Shown: positions 48,247 to 59,876 of the stretch, piece after piece
How the letters are laid out: each line of letters begins with the position of its first letter
Position numbering within the stretch: the stretch's first letter is position 1
Origin: Telmatactis stephensoni
Taxonomy: Eukaryota; Cnidaria; Anthozoa; Actiniaria; Isophelliidae
DNA length: 64,000 bases
Reading direction: 5' to 3'
Assembly: GCA_029948255.1 (NCBI GenBank)
Contig: JALIZF010001759.1
Location: forward strand, 612,501 to 676,500
Translations under genes and position numbers: made by a program
Notes under the pieces: generated by a model
Database searches by the model: none
What the model was told of the DNA's origin: nothing
Seen by the model: only the letters and a program-made list of their open reading frames with translations

Positions 48247-48794
48247 CATTTCGCCGCTTATTCAGAAGGAACAGACTTCTGACCATGATTCTTAGCTAAA
48301 TAGTCAGTGAACTTTTGGTATGGGGTCTTGGTGAACTCTGTTTCCTACCACATGCCAGGTGTGAGGTAGCAGTAGGTCTTGGAGATGGCAGCAAATGTTG
48401 CTTTGGCAAAGTTTCCAAGAGCAGCTGTTTGTCCCCTGGTATAAGTGTAGCAATCTTCAATACCAGAAATATGAAAAAGCTTCTTTGGTACAGGAGCCGA
48501 CACAATACCAGTTGCTCTTGGGGCGCGCATGGGATTAGATGCAGCCTGGTTGAACCACACTTGCCAGTAACCTTACAAGCTACAGTGTGTGGTTGACCAA
48601 TCTTTTTACCCCAGTAACCACTGTCTGAGTGGAATAACGAACAATTTAGCAAGGATAATGGCACCAGGGATAGCTGTTGCAACTTCTTTGGAGCACTTGA
48701 CTCCAAGACCGACATGGCCATTGTAGTCACCAATGGCAACAAAAGCCTTAAATCTCGTGCGTTGACCGGCTCTGGTTTGTTTTTGGACAGGCAT
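48247..48794 (-). pseudogene. RPS2: intronless ribosomal protein S2 (uS5) pseudogene
   Basis: Minus-strand S2 sequence in three frames: [20 protein letters not shown] to ILAKLFVIP (48,794 to about 48,630), then [20 protein letters not shown], then [25 protein letters not shown]-like ([17 protein letters not shown]) and [16 protein letters not shown], a [23 protein letters not shown] and the natural end near 48,247. Two or more frameshifts and the nonsense codon disable it. It covers about the C-terminal two thirds and lacks introns, as expected for a 5'-truncated retrocopy. The live S2 gene is not in this window. Confidence 0.9.
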
Positions 48795-50813
48795 GATCCT
48801 TATAACCTAGTCAATTGAGGCCCTTGACTGTCTTGAGCTGTCTGACGTTTTTCACCTGCTGAACTGTCAAAATTTTATTAGGATTAGTGCTCAAGTCTGG
48901 TGGCCTTGACACTAGTTTAACACTAGATTTGGAATTCTTTAAATTTTTAGGCATGACGACTTGTATATAACGATTATGTAGTATGAATGTAGAGATGTCA
49001 TATGCCGTTAAAGCTATTACAGTGTAGTGAGATATAACCACTAAGCACACTCTGCAGAATGAGGGTGGTCCCTATGACCGCAGACGTCTGCATACCACCC
49101 AGCACGTCTTGAATACCCAGATCTTTCAGGTACCCCTCAAGATTACTAGACACGACCCCTAGACAACCAACAACCAACGGAACCACCTTTGTTGACACCC
49201 GGTGCAACTTTCGTATCTCCTTTGCAAGAGGAGAATATTTAGCAATTTTCTCCTCTTCCTTCACCACCACATTACGATCCCAAGGCACCGAGAAATCAAC
49301 AAAGGTCCACTTACGAGCCGCTCGATTCAACACAGTAACTTCTGGACGATTATGTTCCATCTTTTGTGTTGTCTCGACGCTCCTGTCCCACCAAATCTCT
49401 ACTTCTCCATCATCCGAAATCCTAACCTCATCTGGAACCTCCTTATACCAAACATCAGCACATTTCACTCCATACTTCCGACACAGCTCCCAATACACCC
49501 TCAACCCCATCCGGTCATGTCTCTTCTTATATTGCTTCTGGGCCAAAACACTACAACCACTCGCCAAATGGCCAACAGACTCCACCTCCTTCCCACAAAC
49601 CCTACACTTTGGATCCACATTCTCTTTTTGAATGGTTGCCCGGAAAAACCTTGTCCTCAGAGCTTGCTCCTGTGCTGCAAAAACAAACCCCTCAGTGCCC
49701 TTACCCAAATATCCTGCCCTTAACCACTGCCAAGACCGCTCATCAGCAACCTCGCTCACATCCCTCATGAATTTTCCATGCAACCTCTTCTCTAGGAAAT
49801 TTTCTTTCCTCTCCTTCTGCACCCTCTTCTTATACTCCTTCTTTGTCTCACCAACCTGCAACGACTCACCAACCACCTTTAGCATCCACTCGTCACTCTC
49901 TTTAACATACCCAAACAAACCCAGCTCTTCTGCCCTCACACAGTCAACAATACTGATCAGCCCCCTACCACCATGCTTCCTTTTCATGTACAACATCGGA
50001 ACACTCCCCTTCTTGTGAAAGACCCCAAACATTGTCAACCTCTTTCTCGTTTTTACATCCATCTCCTTCAACTCCCGATCACTCCAGTCCAAAATCCCAG
50101 CACTATACCTTACCACACTGACAGCCCAAGCATTGATTGCCTTGATCAAATTACCACCATACAACTTCGACTTTGCCACAAGCTTCACCCTTCTCAAGTA
50201 CTCATCTCTTACTTTCTTCTTCATTTCCTTCTGCATGATATCTGCCCCTTCTAACACACTTAGTACTTATACCCATTCTCGTCCATCTCACTCATTACCT
50301 GACCATCAGGCAAAACAATCCCTTCACAACGTTCCCTGCTTTAATACCAACACTGCACACTTGTCCAAACCAAACTCCATCCCAATATCCCTCGAATATA
50401 CCTGAACCACCTCAATCAACCTCTCCAACTCCTCCTCCGATCTACTATACAACTTCAAGTCATCCATGAACAGCAGATGACTCCATGGACGGCGGAACCG
50501 GGGGGGCAGGGGGGGCACTGGCCCCCCCAATAATTTTTTTGGGGGGGCCTGGCCCCCCCAATAATTTTCTGGCTATCAATATTAACGTTTGAATAGAATA
50601 GTTAATTTGTAATAATTTTATCGCTTGAATTATTTCAAATATTTTGATAATCTGACTATTCACTATTTAATCGTCTTTCTGGACGGGGTTGCCTGTGTGT
50701 TGGCATCTTATTGGAGCCTGGATCGGAGTCAGTTGTTGTGCATGCGCACCCAAAGGGCCCAAAGTTTTATGTGCAATCTGTCCCGTGTTGTCCACCAATT
50801 TCAAAGGTTAAAA

Positions 50814-50999
50814 ATGCAGCGGTCTATAAAGACATTTTTTCAAAGGTACATTTATTTTTACCGTATATATATTGATCTATTTATTTTATTCTTTTGAGAG
50901 TGTTTTGGAAATCTTCAATGCAAACTGTAATTGAAAATTCAATGTCTTTCAGTAAAAACACTGCAAGTGATTCAGTTAGTGAAGAAACACTAGCTCCAG
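50814..50999 (+). CDS. shared 5' exons of the hAT element (exons 1 and 2)
   Basis: Exon 1, 50814-50845, encodes MQRSIKTFFQ, the usual opening of this transposase type. Donor GTACAT; exon 2, 50899-50999, after acceptor TTTTGAG, encodes VFWKSSMQTVIENSM to EETLAP. It ends in phase 1 at a strong donor, G|GTAAGT. Both the F-box exon (51,475) and the transposase exon (52,455) begin with the two bases that complete this codon. Confidence 0.7.
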
Positions 51000-51474
51000 G
51001 TAAGTCAAGTAAACGTAGTAAAGCAAGTCTTTTAAATGTGCATTTTCGACAATTTATTTGTGCTTCGATCATAAAATGTCAAGTGGTTATTCTTTTTGGC
51101 TGTGGCTTTGATGTTTAGTCATGTTTTATTCGAGGCGACTATTTTTTTCCTGTTAGTTAAGCTTAATCATTAAAAGTAAGCTTACAGAAAGATTGAGCTT
51201 TACCAGCCGTTTTTTCTATAGTTATAGACCGACAGGATTGACGATTATATATGGAAAACATATTTTTTATGACACAGTATCATTCATTCAGTTTCTTTGA
51301 CTGCTTTGAAACAATAATTGAGATATTTCAGTAGTTCCCACTCAGGAATGTGTGATGATCTAGGGGCATAGGTAATCTTTTGTCACTGGGAGCTCACCTC
51401 AACTTAATTCAGCCAGTATAAACTGGCTTTTGATTTAATTCATTGACACAAATGGTGCTTTATTGTTTTCCTAG

Positions 51475-52208
51475 ACGAATATAATTCTCAGGCTGACACA
51501 AGCTCTGGTGAACTTGCTATTCTAGATCTTCCAGAAGAAATCTTATTATACATATTGCGGTACATCCGTATCCGAGATGTTCTTCCGTTATCGAGAGTGT
51601 GCAAACACTTCTACCATTTATTAAACAGTAATATCATGTGGAGATCATTTGGAAGTGTAGACGACTGTGGCTTGATCAGTTACAAGAAATCTACTCTAGA
51701 TGCCATATTTGTTCATGCACAGCAATTCAAACATTTATACTTAAATGGCAACTTTGAACCTCTTCTATCGGAAGTTTCAATTGAATATTTGTACGACAAG
51801 CTCTCTTTATGCTCAAACTTAGAAGAACTTGATCTAACTTCTAATTTTGCAATAATCAGCGTTCCATTTCTGGCTAAACTACATAAGCTTAAGTTATTGT
51901 CCATTGAATGGTGCATAAATATTGACCGTGAATCCTCAACTGTTATCCTGTCTGATGAATATCTTTGCCCTAATATTAAGCACCTAAATATAAGATGGTG
52001 TAACCAGTTTACTTTTTGGGATATTTTACAAATTGTTGCGGCACGCCCTTCAATCGAAACATTAGATGTTAGTTTTACAAGTGTAATGAATGAAGATGGT
52101 GTATTAGCTTTAATTAACTTTCTTCCTAATATCAAAAGTCTCATCTTGTCACCAGAACTAGAGAGTCGCAGTATTGAGGAGTGGAAGTTACTCAGAAATG
52201 ATAACTAG
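51475..52208 (+). CDS. F-box/leucine-rich-repeat protein carried by the hAT element
   Basis: With the shared exons 1 and 2 the product is 288 aa (867 nt, phase exact). After the acceptor TTTTCCTAG the exon encodes DEYNSQADTSSGELA, then an F-box at about residues 60-105 (DLPEEILLYILRYIRIRDVL, SRVCKHFYHLL, IMWR). Four to five leucine-rich repeats follow (CSNLEELDLTSNFAII, HKLKLLSIEWC, CPNIKHLNIRWCNQF, RPSIETLDVSFTS, LPNIKSLILS). F-box proteins bring substrates to SCF ubiquitin ligases through SKP1, with LRRs as the substrate side. Stop TAG at 52,206; AATAAA at 52,386. The frame is intact. It lies between the transposon ends, so it is cargo, probably captured from the host. Confidence 0.85.
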
Positions 52209-52385
52209 TTTACTCTGGGCTTATATTGTAGCCATTTTCATGTAACAAAATAGGTCATCTGAAAAAAAACAAACAAACAACAACAAACATATCACTTAAA
52301 TTTAATGATTGAATTTTAGTGTTTGAATTATAACTATAACTTATCGTAAAGAAATACTACTGTTATTTTACTGTTAAATATTCTG

Positions 52386-52391
52386 AATAAA
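52386..52391 (+). terminator. poly(A) signal after the F-box exon
   Basis: AATAAA 178 bp after the F-box stop codon and about 65 bp before the transposase exon acceptor. Use of this site versus splicing past it could set the ratio of the two products. Confidence 0.5.
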
Positions 52392-52454
52392 ATTGATTTG
52401 TCAGTCGAAAAGCCCATAGCTCATTTTAGCTTGTGTTGAATCATTTGCTATTAG

Positions 52455-54706
52455 GAAATACAAGTGAGCCAGCACTTGGAGAGGAAAGTGGGAGTGAATC
52501 CGAGCAAGAGTCCAACACAAATCCAAGTTGCACATGTCAATGCTGTCAATTACAAAGCTACCGACCAGAGGATGAAGAAACCTTAACACGAACCATCAAA
52601 GAATATGGGCATGGAAAGCAACTAAAAAAGCGGTATTTTAGAAAAGAATGGTACAAATCATTCGAATGGCTGACCCTATGCAGTACGACGTATAAAGCAT
52701 TTTGCACCGATTGTATGAAAGCTAAGAGGAACGGATTGCTCACATTTAGTGCAAAAATGGAGCAAGCATTCATAAGTACTGGTTTCTGCAACTGGAAAAA
52801 GGCTATGGGTAGGTTCAAAGAGCATGAATCAAGTGCGTGTCACAAGGAAGCAATAGCCAAACTGGCTATTCTGTCTTCAAAAGAACCAGACATCGCGGCA
52901 AAACTGACTACTCAGCGGCAAAACGAGCAGAAGAAAAATCGAGAACTGCTTCTGACTTTACTGTCATCTGTTTGCTTCTTGGCGAGGCAAGGCCTGGCTC
53001 TTCGTGGCAATGTCGAGCAAGAGGGAAACCTTTACCAACTGCTGAAACTCCGTATCTCGGAACAACCAAACCTTAAGGAATGGCTTCAAAATGGCACATA
53101 TATGTCACATGACATCATAAATGAAATTGTAAAACTAATGGGTAACACCCTTTTGAGAAAGCTGATTGAAGAAGTTAAGGTTGCTGGTTTCTATGCCGTC
53201 CTGGCAGATGAAACAAGAGACCGGAGTAACAACGAACAGCTCGTCATCTGTTTACGATGGGTGGATGGCGATTTCAATGTATATGAAGAACCGATAGGTT
53301 TGTTTCAAGTTCCAGAGACCACAGCTGCCACACTGTTTGCAGTCATAAAAGATGTGCTTTTGAGATGTTCCCTTCCTATTGAACTATGTAGAGGGCAAGG
53401 ATACGATGGTGCCTCAAATATGTTTGGGAAAGTTACTGGGGTCGCCAAAAGATTCAAGGAAGAACAGCAAGCTGCACTGAGAGTCCATTGCTTGGGACAC
53501 TGTGTTAACCTAGTTCTTCAGGACACTTGCAGAGACATTAAGGCCATCAGGGATGCATTAGATCTTGCACGAGAAATTTCCCGATTAATAAAATTCTCTC
53601 CTAAACATGAGGTGATGTTCACTAAGAATCAGATGGATGCATCAGGTCACCTAGTATCAGGTGAAGAATCCACGGTTGCCAGAGGTATCAAGCCCTTATG
53701 TCCTACTAGGTGGACTGTGAGAACAGGGGCCATAGATGCAATTCTCAAGAACTACTCTATCCTGCAAGAAACTATGATAGAAATAAACAAGCATCAGCGT
53801 GACGATAATGGGATAGCAGCGGGAGGCATTGCTTCACTCATGGATAACTTTCAAACATTGTGGGGACTCAAACTCTCGCATGTTATCTTTAGCGCTGCTG
53901 AGCAGCTGTCTGTTAGCCTCCAAGGCAAAGATACATCCGTGCAGGAGGCGCAAAAAGCCTGTAAAGGAGCCAGGAATTATTACAAAAGGCTTCGATCTGA
54001 GGATGAGTTTACTGCAGTTTATGACGATGCTGTTCGGCAAGCCGCGTTACTTAACATTGAACCAACCCTTCCTCGTTATAGAAAGAGGCCAAGACGACTT
54101 GACAATGGACAAGAACCCCACAGATTTCAGTCACCGAAAGATTTACATCGGCAGGAGTTTTTTGAGGCTCTGGAACTTGTGGACAACCAGCTAGAGAGGC
54201 GATTTGAGCAGGAGGACTTCCAAGTAGTATGTGACTTGGAAAACATGCTTTTAAAGGCTGCCAATGGCAAATTTTTCAGCATCCCAGAAACCATCACTAA
54301 GACCTATTCGGCTGACATCAATCAAAGCCGTCTGGAGTGTCAGCTGAAAATGTTTTCAGATGTTATTGCAGCATCTACAGATAACATTAAAGAAGTAACA
54401 TCAATAAGGACAATTTGCGATGTTCTAAATACTTCTCAAGTCACAAAGAAGTTGTTCAGCGAGGTAGCCAGGCTAACTCAGATTTACCTTACCATTCCTG
54501 TGACAACAGCAACAGCTGAGAGGTCATTTTCTGCTCTCCGGCGAGTTAAGACATGGCTTAGAAGTACGATGACGCAAGAAAGGCTCAATAACTTGCTCCT
54601 GCTTTATGCGCACAAGCATAGAACAGATGAGCTGAGCCTTACCCAAATTGGTCAAGACTTTGCTGGAGTTAATGAAAGAAGGAAGTCTTTTTTTGGAAAA
54701 TTTTGA
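52455..54706 (+). CDS. hAT-family transposase, main exon (794 aa with the shared exons)
   Basis: Cut-and-paste DNA transposase of the hAT group with ZMYM1/TTF-type finger. Exons 50814-50845, 50899-50999 and 52455-54706 total 2,385 nt in one frame. Domains: acidic linker with CTCQCCQ, TTF-type finger region (WYKSFEWLTLCSTTYKAFC, MGRFKEHESSACHKEA) at roughly residues 105-180, then the RNase H-like core interrupted by the hAT insertion domain, and the C-terminal dimerisation segment (TIPVTTATAERSFSALRRV). Likely catalytic triad: D296 in VLADETRDR, D362 in GQGYDGASNM, E733 in TATAERSF; CLGHCVNLVL and TRWTVRTG motifs are present. No stops or frameshifts. An AATAAA lies at 54,936. This copy could be active. 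Confidence 0.9.
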
Positions 54707-56821
54707 TTTTTGCCCACCTACAGCCACCAATTTGTTCGTTGAGTTTCTCCAAATCGATCTTTCCTAGTGAAGGGCAGGCATCACTTAACTATCCCATATA
54801 AAGTGATCCAGTTGTATTGTTTCCGGAAATAGTATTTGGAAAATTGTAAACAAAGTAATGACGCAAGTAATGAAACTAGTAAATTTATGATTTTGTAAAA
54901 AACTACTAGTCATTGAGGGAATGTAAAAAACATAAAATAAAACACTAGCACGCCAATGGTACTTATGTCTAATAACTGAAAAATCAGGGTGCGATAGGGG
55001 GGGGGGCTGCTAAAAATCCGAAATTTTACAATTTTCACAGTGCCCCCCCAATAATTTTTTGCTTCCGCCGTCCATGGACTCATCACCCGATGGTCCTTTC
55101 CAAACTTCTACCCGATGGTCTCCCTTCTCAACAACATGGTGAGGGGGATCATAGCGAGAACAAACAGCAGAGGGGACAGTGAATCCCCCTGGAATATTCC
55201 ACGCTTAATCCCCACTTCTCCCAACACTTCCCCATTCGATGTCAACACAGTCCTCCAATCCTTCATACTACCACACAACAGTCCCATCACATTATCAGCC
55301 ACCTTCACCATCTCCACAAGCCAGGAATGTGGCACCATGTCATATGCCTTCCTGTAATCAATCCACCCCATCGCTAAACATCTCTTCCTAACCCGCGCTT
55401 CCCTCAAAACAGCCTTGTCAATTAACAACTGATCCTTTGTCCCTCTCGACATCTTCCGACATCCCTTCTGCTCATCCTGCAACAACCCATTCACGTCCAA
55501 ATGCTGATACAGCTTCTCAGCCAAAATCCCAGTGAGAAGCTTCCACATCAACGGTAAACATGTTATTGGTCTGTAATTGCTTGCCACTGTTCCTTTGGCA
55601 CGATCCTTCTGAATCAGCACAGTCCTACCCTTCACCATCCAGTCTGGCACCTGCCCTCTAGTCAAACAACCATGTAAACTCTTTGCAATCATCCCATGCA
55701 AAGATCTGAACCTCTTAAACCAAAATCCCCTCACACCATCTGGACCTGGAGCCTTCCAATTAGCAATCTTCCGGATTCCACCTTGGACATCATTAACACT
55801 GATACAAACTTCACCTTGCTTTGTCACATCACTCGTCTTATCTCTCACTTCTCTAAACCAACTAGCCTCGTCATTATGCCTCTTCTCCACCGACCAAATC
55901 CCACTCCAGAATTCTGTTGCCTCCCTAGCATCAGGTGCTTCAGGTGACCCCAAGGTTGCCTTTCCATCCAATTCCTTGTACAGCTGACTCTGATTATTTT
56001 TGAACAAATTGTTCTGTCTAGTCTTTGTGCAACTGTCCAGATACCACTGTATCTTCAAGCTTCCCGATTTAATTTTTCCTTTGAGCAAAGTAGCCACAGC
56101 TACTGTCCCTTTTGCAACAACCTCATACTTTCTGATCAACCGGTCCATTATCTTCTTACTCAGCACATTACCTTTTCTCAACTCCTCTACTCTAGACAAA
56201 TCCTTTCTCCACTCAACAATGCTCTTCTCAATTCTTCTTTGCCACCTAGGTTTCTTCATGTCAAACCTCTTCCCTTTCTTCTTCCCAATCAAACCCAACC
56301 TATCAGCAACAACAAATGATCCTGTATACAACAGCCTATTGATCTCTGATACAGACATCTTATCTTTCACAAGATTATGCATCAAACCATCAACAATCTG
56401 CACCTCCCTGTTAACCTTCCTCCTATCCAAAGCCTTCAACCCCGGCACTTCTGTCCACTCTTCCCCTTCAAACACTATTCTCATCTTCTCAAGCACCTCC
56501 TTCTCCTCGTCACTTGCTATCCTGAGACCATTATCTTCATGAAAAGTAACCAGTCTCTCCATTACCACATTAACTCCTCTTAACCCAACTTCATTCACTT
56601 CAACCATCCTTTCTCTTCCCCTTGTGTCAACACCACCATTCGCCCAATCTACCTCACCTTCATAGCCACCTACTCCCTCGATCACTCCAGACTTACTTTG
56701 GTCACCACTCTCAATCTGAAATCCAAGGAACTCATCCTCATCGTCACTTTCACCAAACAAAGCACTCCATTCTGCCTTTCTAGCATCTATCAACTCCTGT
56801 CCCTCACTGTGGTAACGACTC

Positions 56822-57035
56822 CATGTAAGACCCAAATCCTAATGTCCTGAGGTACATACATCTATGTAAGACCCAAATCCTAATGTCCTGAGGTTCTTAA
56901 ATGAATGTAATACCCGAATCCTAATGTCCTGAGCTACATACATCTATATGTAAGACCCCAATTCCTAATGTCCTGAAGTTCTTACACCCATGTAATACCC
57001 GAATCCTAATGTCCTGAGGTACATACACGCCGGAA
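56822..57035. repeat. about five to six copies of a roughly 41-bp repeat
   Basis: The block AATCCTAATGTCCTGAGG followed by TACATACATCTATGTAAGAC recurs with small changes. It sits just upstream (minus sense) of the LINE ORF start and could be part of its 5' untranslated region. Confidence 0.8.
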
Positions 57036-57059
57036 TCGTATCGTCCTGTATATTGTGTG

Positions 57060-59660
57060 TTATATGTTACGCGTATAGTAGGTGTATGTAGGTGTTACCT
57101 GTAGCAAGTGCAGTAGGTGTAGTACTTGTAATAGGGTACAAATGTACTACATGTTGTTGGTGTATCACATGTTGTAACTTTATTGCGTGTAGTATGTGTA
57201 GTATTTGTAGTACTTGCTGCATATGTAGTAAGATAAGTGACTTTTTGGAGTATGGCATATGTAGCAGTCGTAGTAACTATAGCATTAATAGTAGGTGTAG
57301 TATCAGTAGTGCACTCAGTACGTATTGTACATGTAGGATGAGAACCATGTGTAGTACGATTACCATAGTACATGTAGTATGCAGTACCCCCAGTAAGTGT
57401 AACACGTGTAGTATGTGTAGTAGTAGTGTCAGTAGGTGCAGTAGGCGTGGTACCTGTAGTACCTTAGTACCTGTAGTAAGTGCTGTAGTTGTAGTACGTG
57501 TAGTATATGTAACACGTGTAGTATCTGTAGTACCAGTAGTAGGTTTAACACATCTAGTATGTGTAATAGTGTCAGTAGGTGCATTACACGTGGTATCTGT
57601 AGTACGTACAGCACAGATAGAGTATGTAGTAACCTTAGTACCTGTAGTAGGTGTAGCATTTATAGTACGTGTAGTGTATGTAACACGTGTGGTATCTGTA
57701 GTACCCACAGTAGGTGTAACACGTGAAGTATGTGTAGTACCCATAGTGGGTGTAACACGTGTAGTACCTGTAGTACCCGTAGTAGGTATAACACGTGTAG
57801 TCTATGTAGTACCCGTAATAGGGGTAACACGTGTAGTATCTGTAGTACCCATAGTAGGTGTAACACGTGTAGTATCTGTAATATGTATAGTAGGTGATGT
57901 AGTTTTTGCATGTATAGTAAAAGTAACGGATTTTTGACCTGTAGTAACTGTATTATCTGTAGTGTCAGTGGCAGGTATAGCCTCTACAGTACGTTCAGTA
58001 CGTATGATACATGTAGAATCTGCACCACGTGTAGTACATGCACTATGTGTAGTACCCTTAGAGTCGTTCAGCAATGTATGTAGACGCTGTAGTACATGTT
58101 GTAAACCATGTAGCAACTTTAGTACGCATACTAGGTAATGTGCATGTAACACTTGCAACACGAACAACACGTGTAGTGCCTGTAGTACTCGTAGTAGGTG
58201 TTAACATATAGAAGAAGTGGCTTTTGGGCCCTCATTATATGTAAGTACCCATAGTATCTATAATTCCTTGAGTAGAAGTAGGGCGCGTCTGTAGTACATT
58301 TAGTACGTATGATACATATAAGATTTGTACCATGTGTAGTACGTGTAGTATGTGCAGTACATGCAGAAGTCGCAGTATGTAAGTAGTAGGCATATCTGTA
58401 GTACATGTAACATCGATGTATTATGTAGTAAATGTAGTACATACTGTAGGTGTGGGACATACAGTAACTTTATTACGTCTAGTATTTGTAGTACATGTAG
58501 CTTATGTTACACGTTTAACAAGTGTAGTATAGTACATGTAGCAGGTGTAGCAATTGTTGTACATGCAGTAGAAGAAGTGACGTTTAGTGCCCTGTAGTAT
58601 ATGTAGTAGCCGTTGTATGTATAGTGTCATTAATAGGTGTTGCTTCTTTAATACGTATGGTACATACAGGTAGGATCTGCACCCTGTGTAGTACAGGTAT
58701 TATGTGTAGTACCCTTAGTAAGTGCCCCGTATAAGTAATAGTCGTAGCATATGTAGTACGTGTAGCAGTGATAGAGTAGTGCGACGCCGAAATAGTAGTT
58801 GTTGCATATGTAATGAATTACAGATTTTTGGCCTTTAGAAACCTCAGTATTTATGGTAGGTGTAGCATCTATAGTACTTTCAGTACTTATTATAAATGTA
58901 GGATCTGCGCACCATGTGTAGTACATGTACTATGTGTAGTACCCTTAGTAGGTGCTGTATATAAGTTGTGGGAGTAGTCGTTCAGCAAAGTATGTAGACG
59001 CTGTAGTACATGTTGCAGTTGTAAGACATGCAGCAACTTTAGTACGCATAGTAGGTAAAGTGCATGTAACACCTGTAACACGTGTAACATGTGTAGCGTC
59101 TGTAGTACTCGTAGTAGGTGTAGTAACTGTTCACATCTAGAAGAAGTGGCTTTTGGGCCTTTAGTATCTGTAAGTAGCCACAGTTTCTATAGCACCATTA
59201 GTAGATGCTAGCGTCTGTAGTACATTCATTACGTAGGATACATATAGGTTCTGCAGTATGTGTATGTGTAGTACATGTAGTATGTGCAGTACCTACAGAA
59301 GGCGCAGTATGTAAGTAGTAGGCGTAGCATCTATAATACGTGTACATCAATGGAGTATATAGACAATGTAGTACATATAGGTGTAGCACACATAGTAACT
59401 TTACGTACAGTATTTGTAGTACATGTAGATCATGTAACACGTTTAAAACGTGTAGTATCTATAGTACCCGTAGTAGGTGTTGCAATGTTTGTATATTCAG
59501 TAAAAGTGAATTTTGGTGGTCCTGTAGTATATGTAGTAGCAGTAGTATCTATAATGTCATTATTTGGTGTAACACATTTAATACGTATGGTACAAGTAGG
59601 ATCTGCACCCGTTGTGTAGTACAGGTAGTATGTGTAGTACCCTCAGTAGTTCCCCCTTAC
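57060..59660. repeat. 2.6-kb GTA-phased repeat with 36-bp core unit and CACGTG palindromes
   Basis: Most of this stretch is built from GTAGTANNN and GTANNNNNN triplet phrases. The clearest part (57,660-57,880) repeats a 36-bp unit encoding VVGVTRVVSVVP on plus and TTGTTDTTRVTP on minus. ACACGTGT, with its E-box core CACGTG, recurs many times. Longer blocks repeat about 910-930 bp apart (GTATGTAGACGCTGTAGTAC at 58,077 and 58,988; AGAAGAAGTGGCTTTTGGGC at 58,208 and 59,139). Long frames in several registers reflect the lack of stop triplets in the unit, so none is called as a gene. Confidence 0.85.
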
Positions 59661-59876
59661 AAGTATGTCGTTTTGTTTCTTGATATTGACATGCCATTTG
59701 GATTCCTCTCCGGAATTGAACCAGAACCGCTTTATACGGCGACCAACAGGAATTTCATTGGCACACAATTATGTAGCGCCTTGTATGTGATGCGTGTACG
59801 GTTATCAAAGGTTTTCTCAGTTGAATGAATATTGTCTGTATATTGTTCCTAGTATTCAAAGTCATTATGAATAAAG
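59661..59876 (+). other. possible 3' end of a transcript adjoining the repeat
   Basis: After the repeat the plus frame continues FLDIDMPFGFLSGIEPEPLY, TATNRNFIGTQLCSALYVM and stops at 59,826, followed by AATAAA at about 59,870. Unlike the repeat this looks like normal protein, but no family is recognised. Confidence 0.3.

Larger units (their letters stand above)
50490..55070 (+). mobile_element. 4,581-bp hAT transposon with 8-bp TSD
   Basis: TCCATGGA occurs at 50,482-50,489 and 55,071-55,078. The ends read CGGCGGAACC and, inverted, CGGCGGAAGC, followed by shared subterminal blocks (GGGGGGGCACTG, AATTATTGGGGG). An 8-bp duplication and about 10-bp inverted ends are hAT hallmarks. The host sequence (the LINE RT domain) rejoins in frame when the element and one duplicate are removed, which confirms the borders. 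The element carries a transposase gene and an F-box protein exon with its own poly(A) signal. Confidence 0.95.
48998..56835 (-). mobile_element. R2/HERO-like LINE with restriction-like endonuclease, split by a hAT element
   Basis: One long minus-strand reading unit: 56,835-55,108, then across the hAT insertion, 50,489-50,262 and 50,257-48,998. RT motifs in order: WKAPGPDGVRGFW, NYRPITCLPLMWKLL, RGTKDQLLIDKAV with WIDYRKAYDMVPHSW, RGIFQGDSLSPLLF and LLFMDDLKLYS (FxDD active site). The C-terminus has a C-x2-C-x8-H-x4-C finger (CRVCGKEVESVGHLASGC) and a PD-(D/E)xK-type nuclease pattern (HNRPEVTVLNR, FVDFSVPWDRNV, EEKIAKYSPLA). This order of RT then finger then nuclease defines the R2/NeSL/HERO group. 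Lesions besides the insertion: TAG near 55,131 and two frameshifts near 50,330 and 50,262. Removing the hAT and one target copy leaves the frame continuous. Confidence 0.85.

Noticed and set aside
49202..50405. Long plus-strand open frames opposite the LINE
   Set aside because: They are antisense shadows of the RT/endonuclease frame, which carries all the recognisable motifs.
52837..54194. Other frames over the hAT transposase
   Set aside because: They overlap the 757-codon frame that has the catalytic and dimerisation motifs.
57092..57937. 281-codon plus frame in the GTA repeat
   Set aside because: The repeat unit lacks stop triplets in several frames on both strands, so long frames are expected by composition; no normal protein domain is present.
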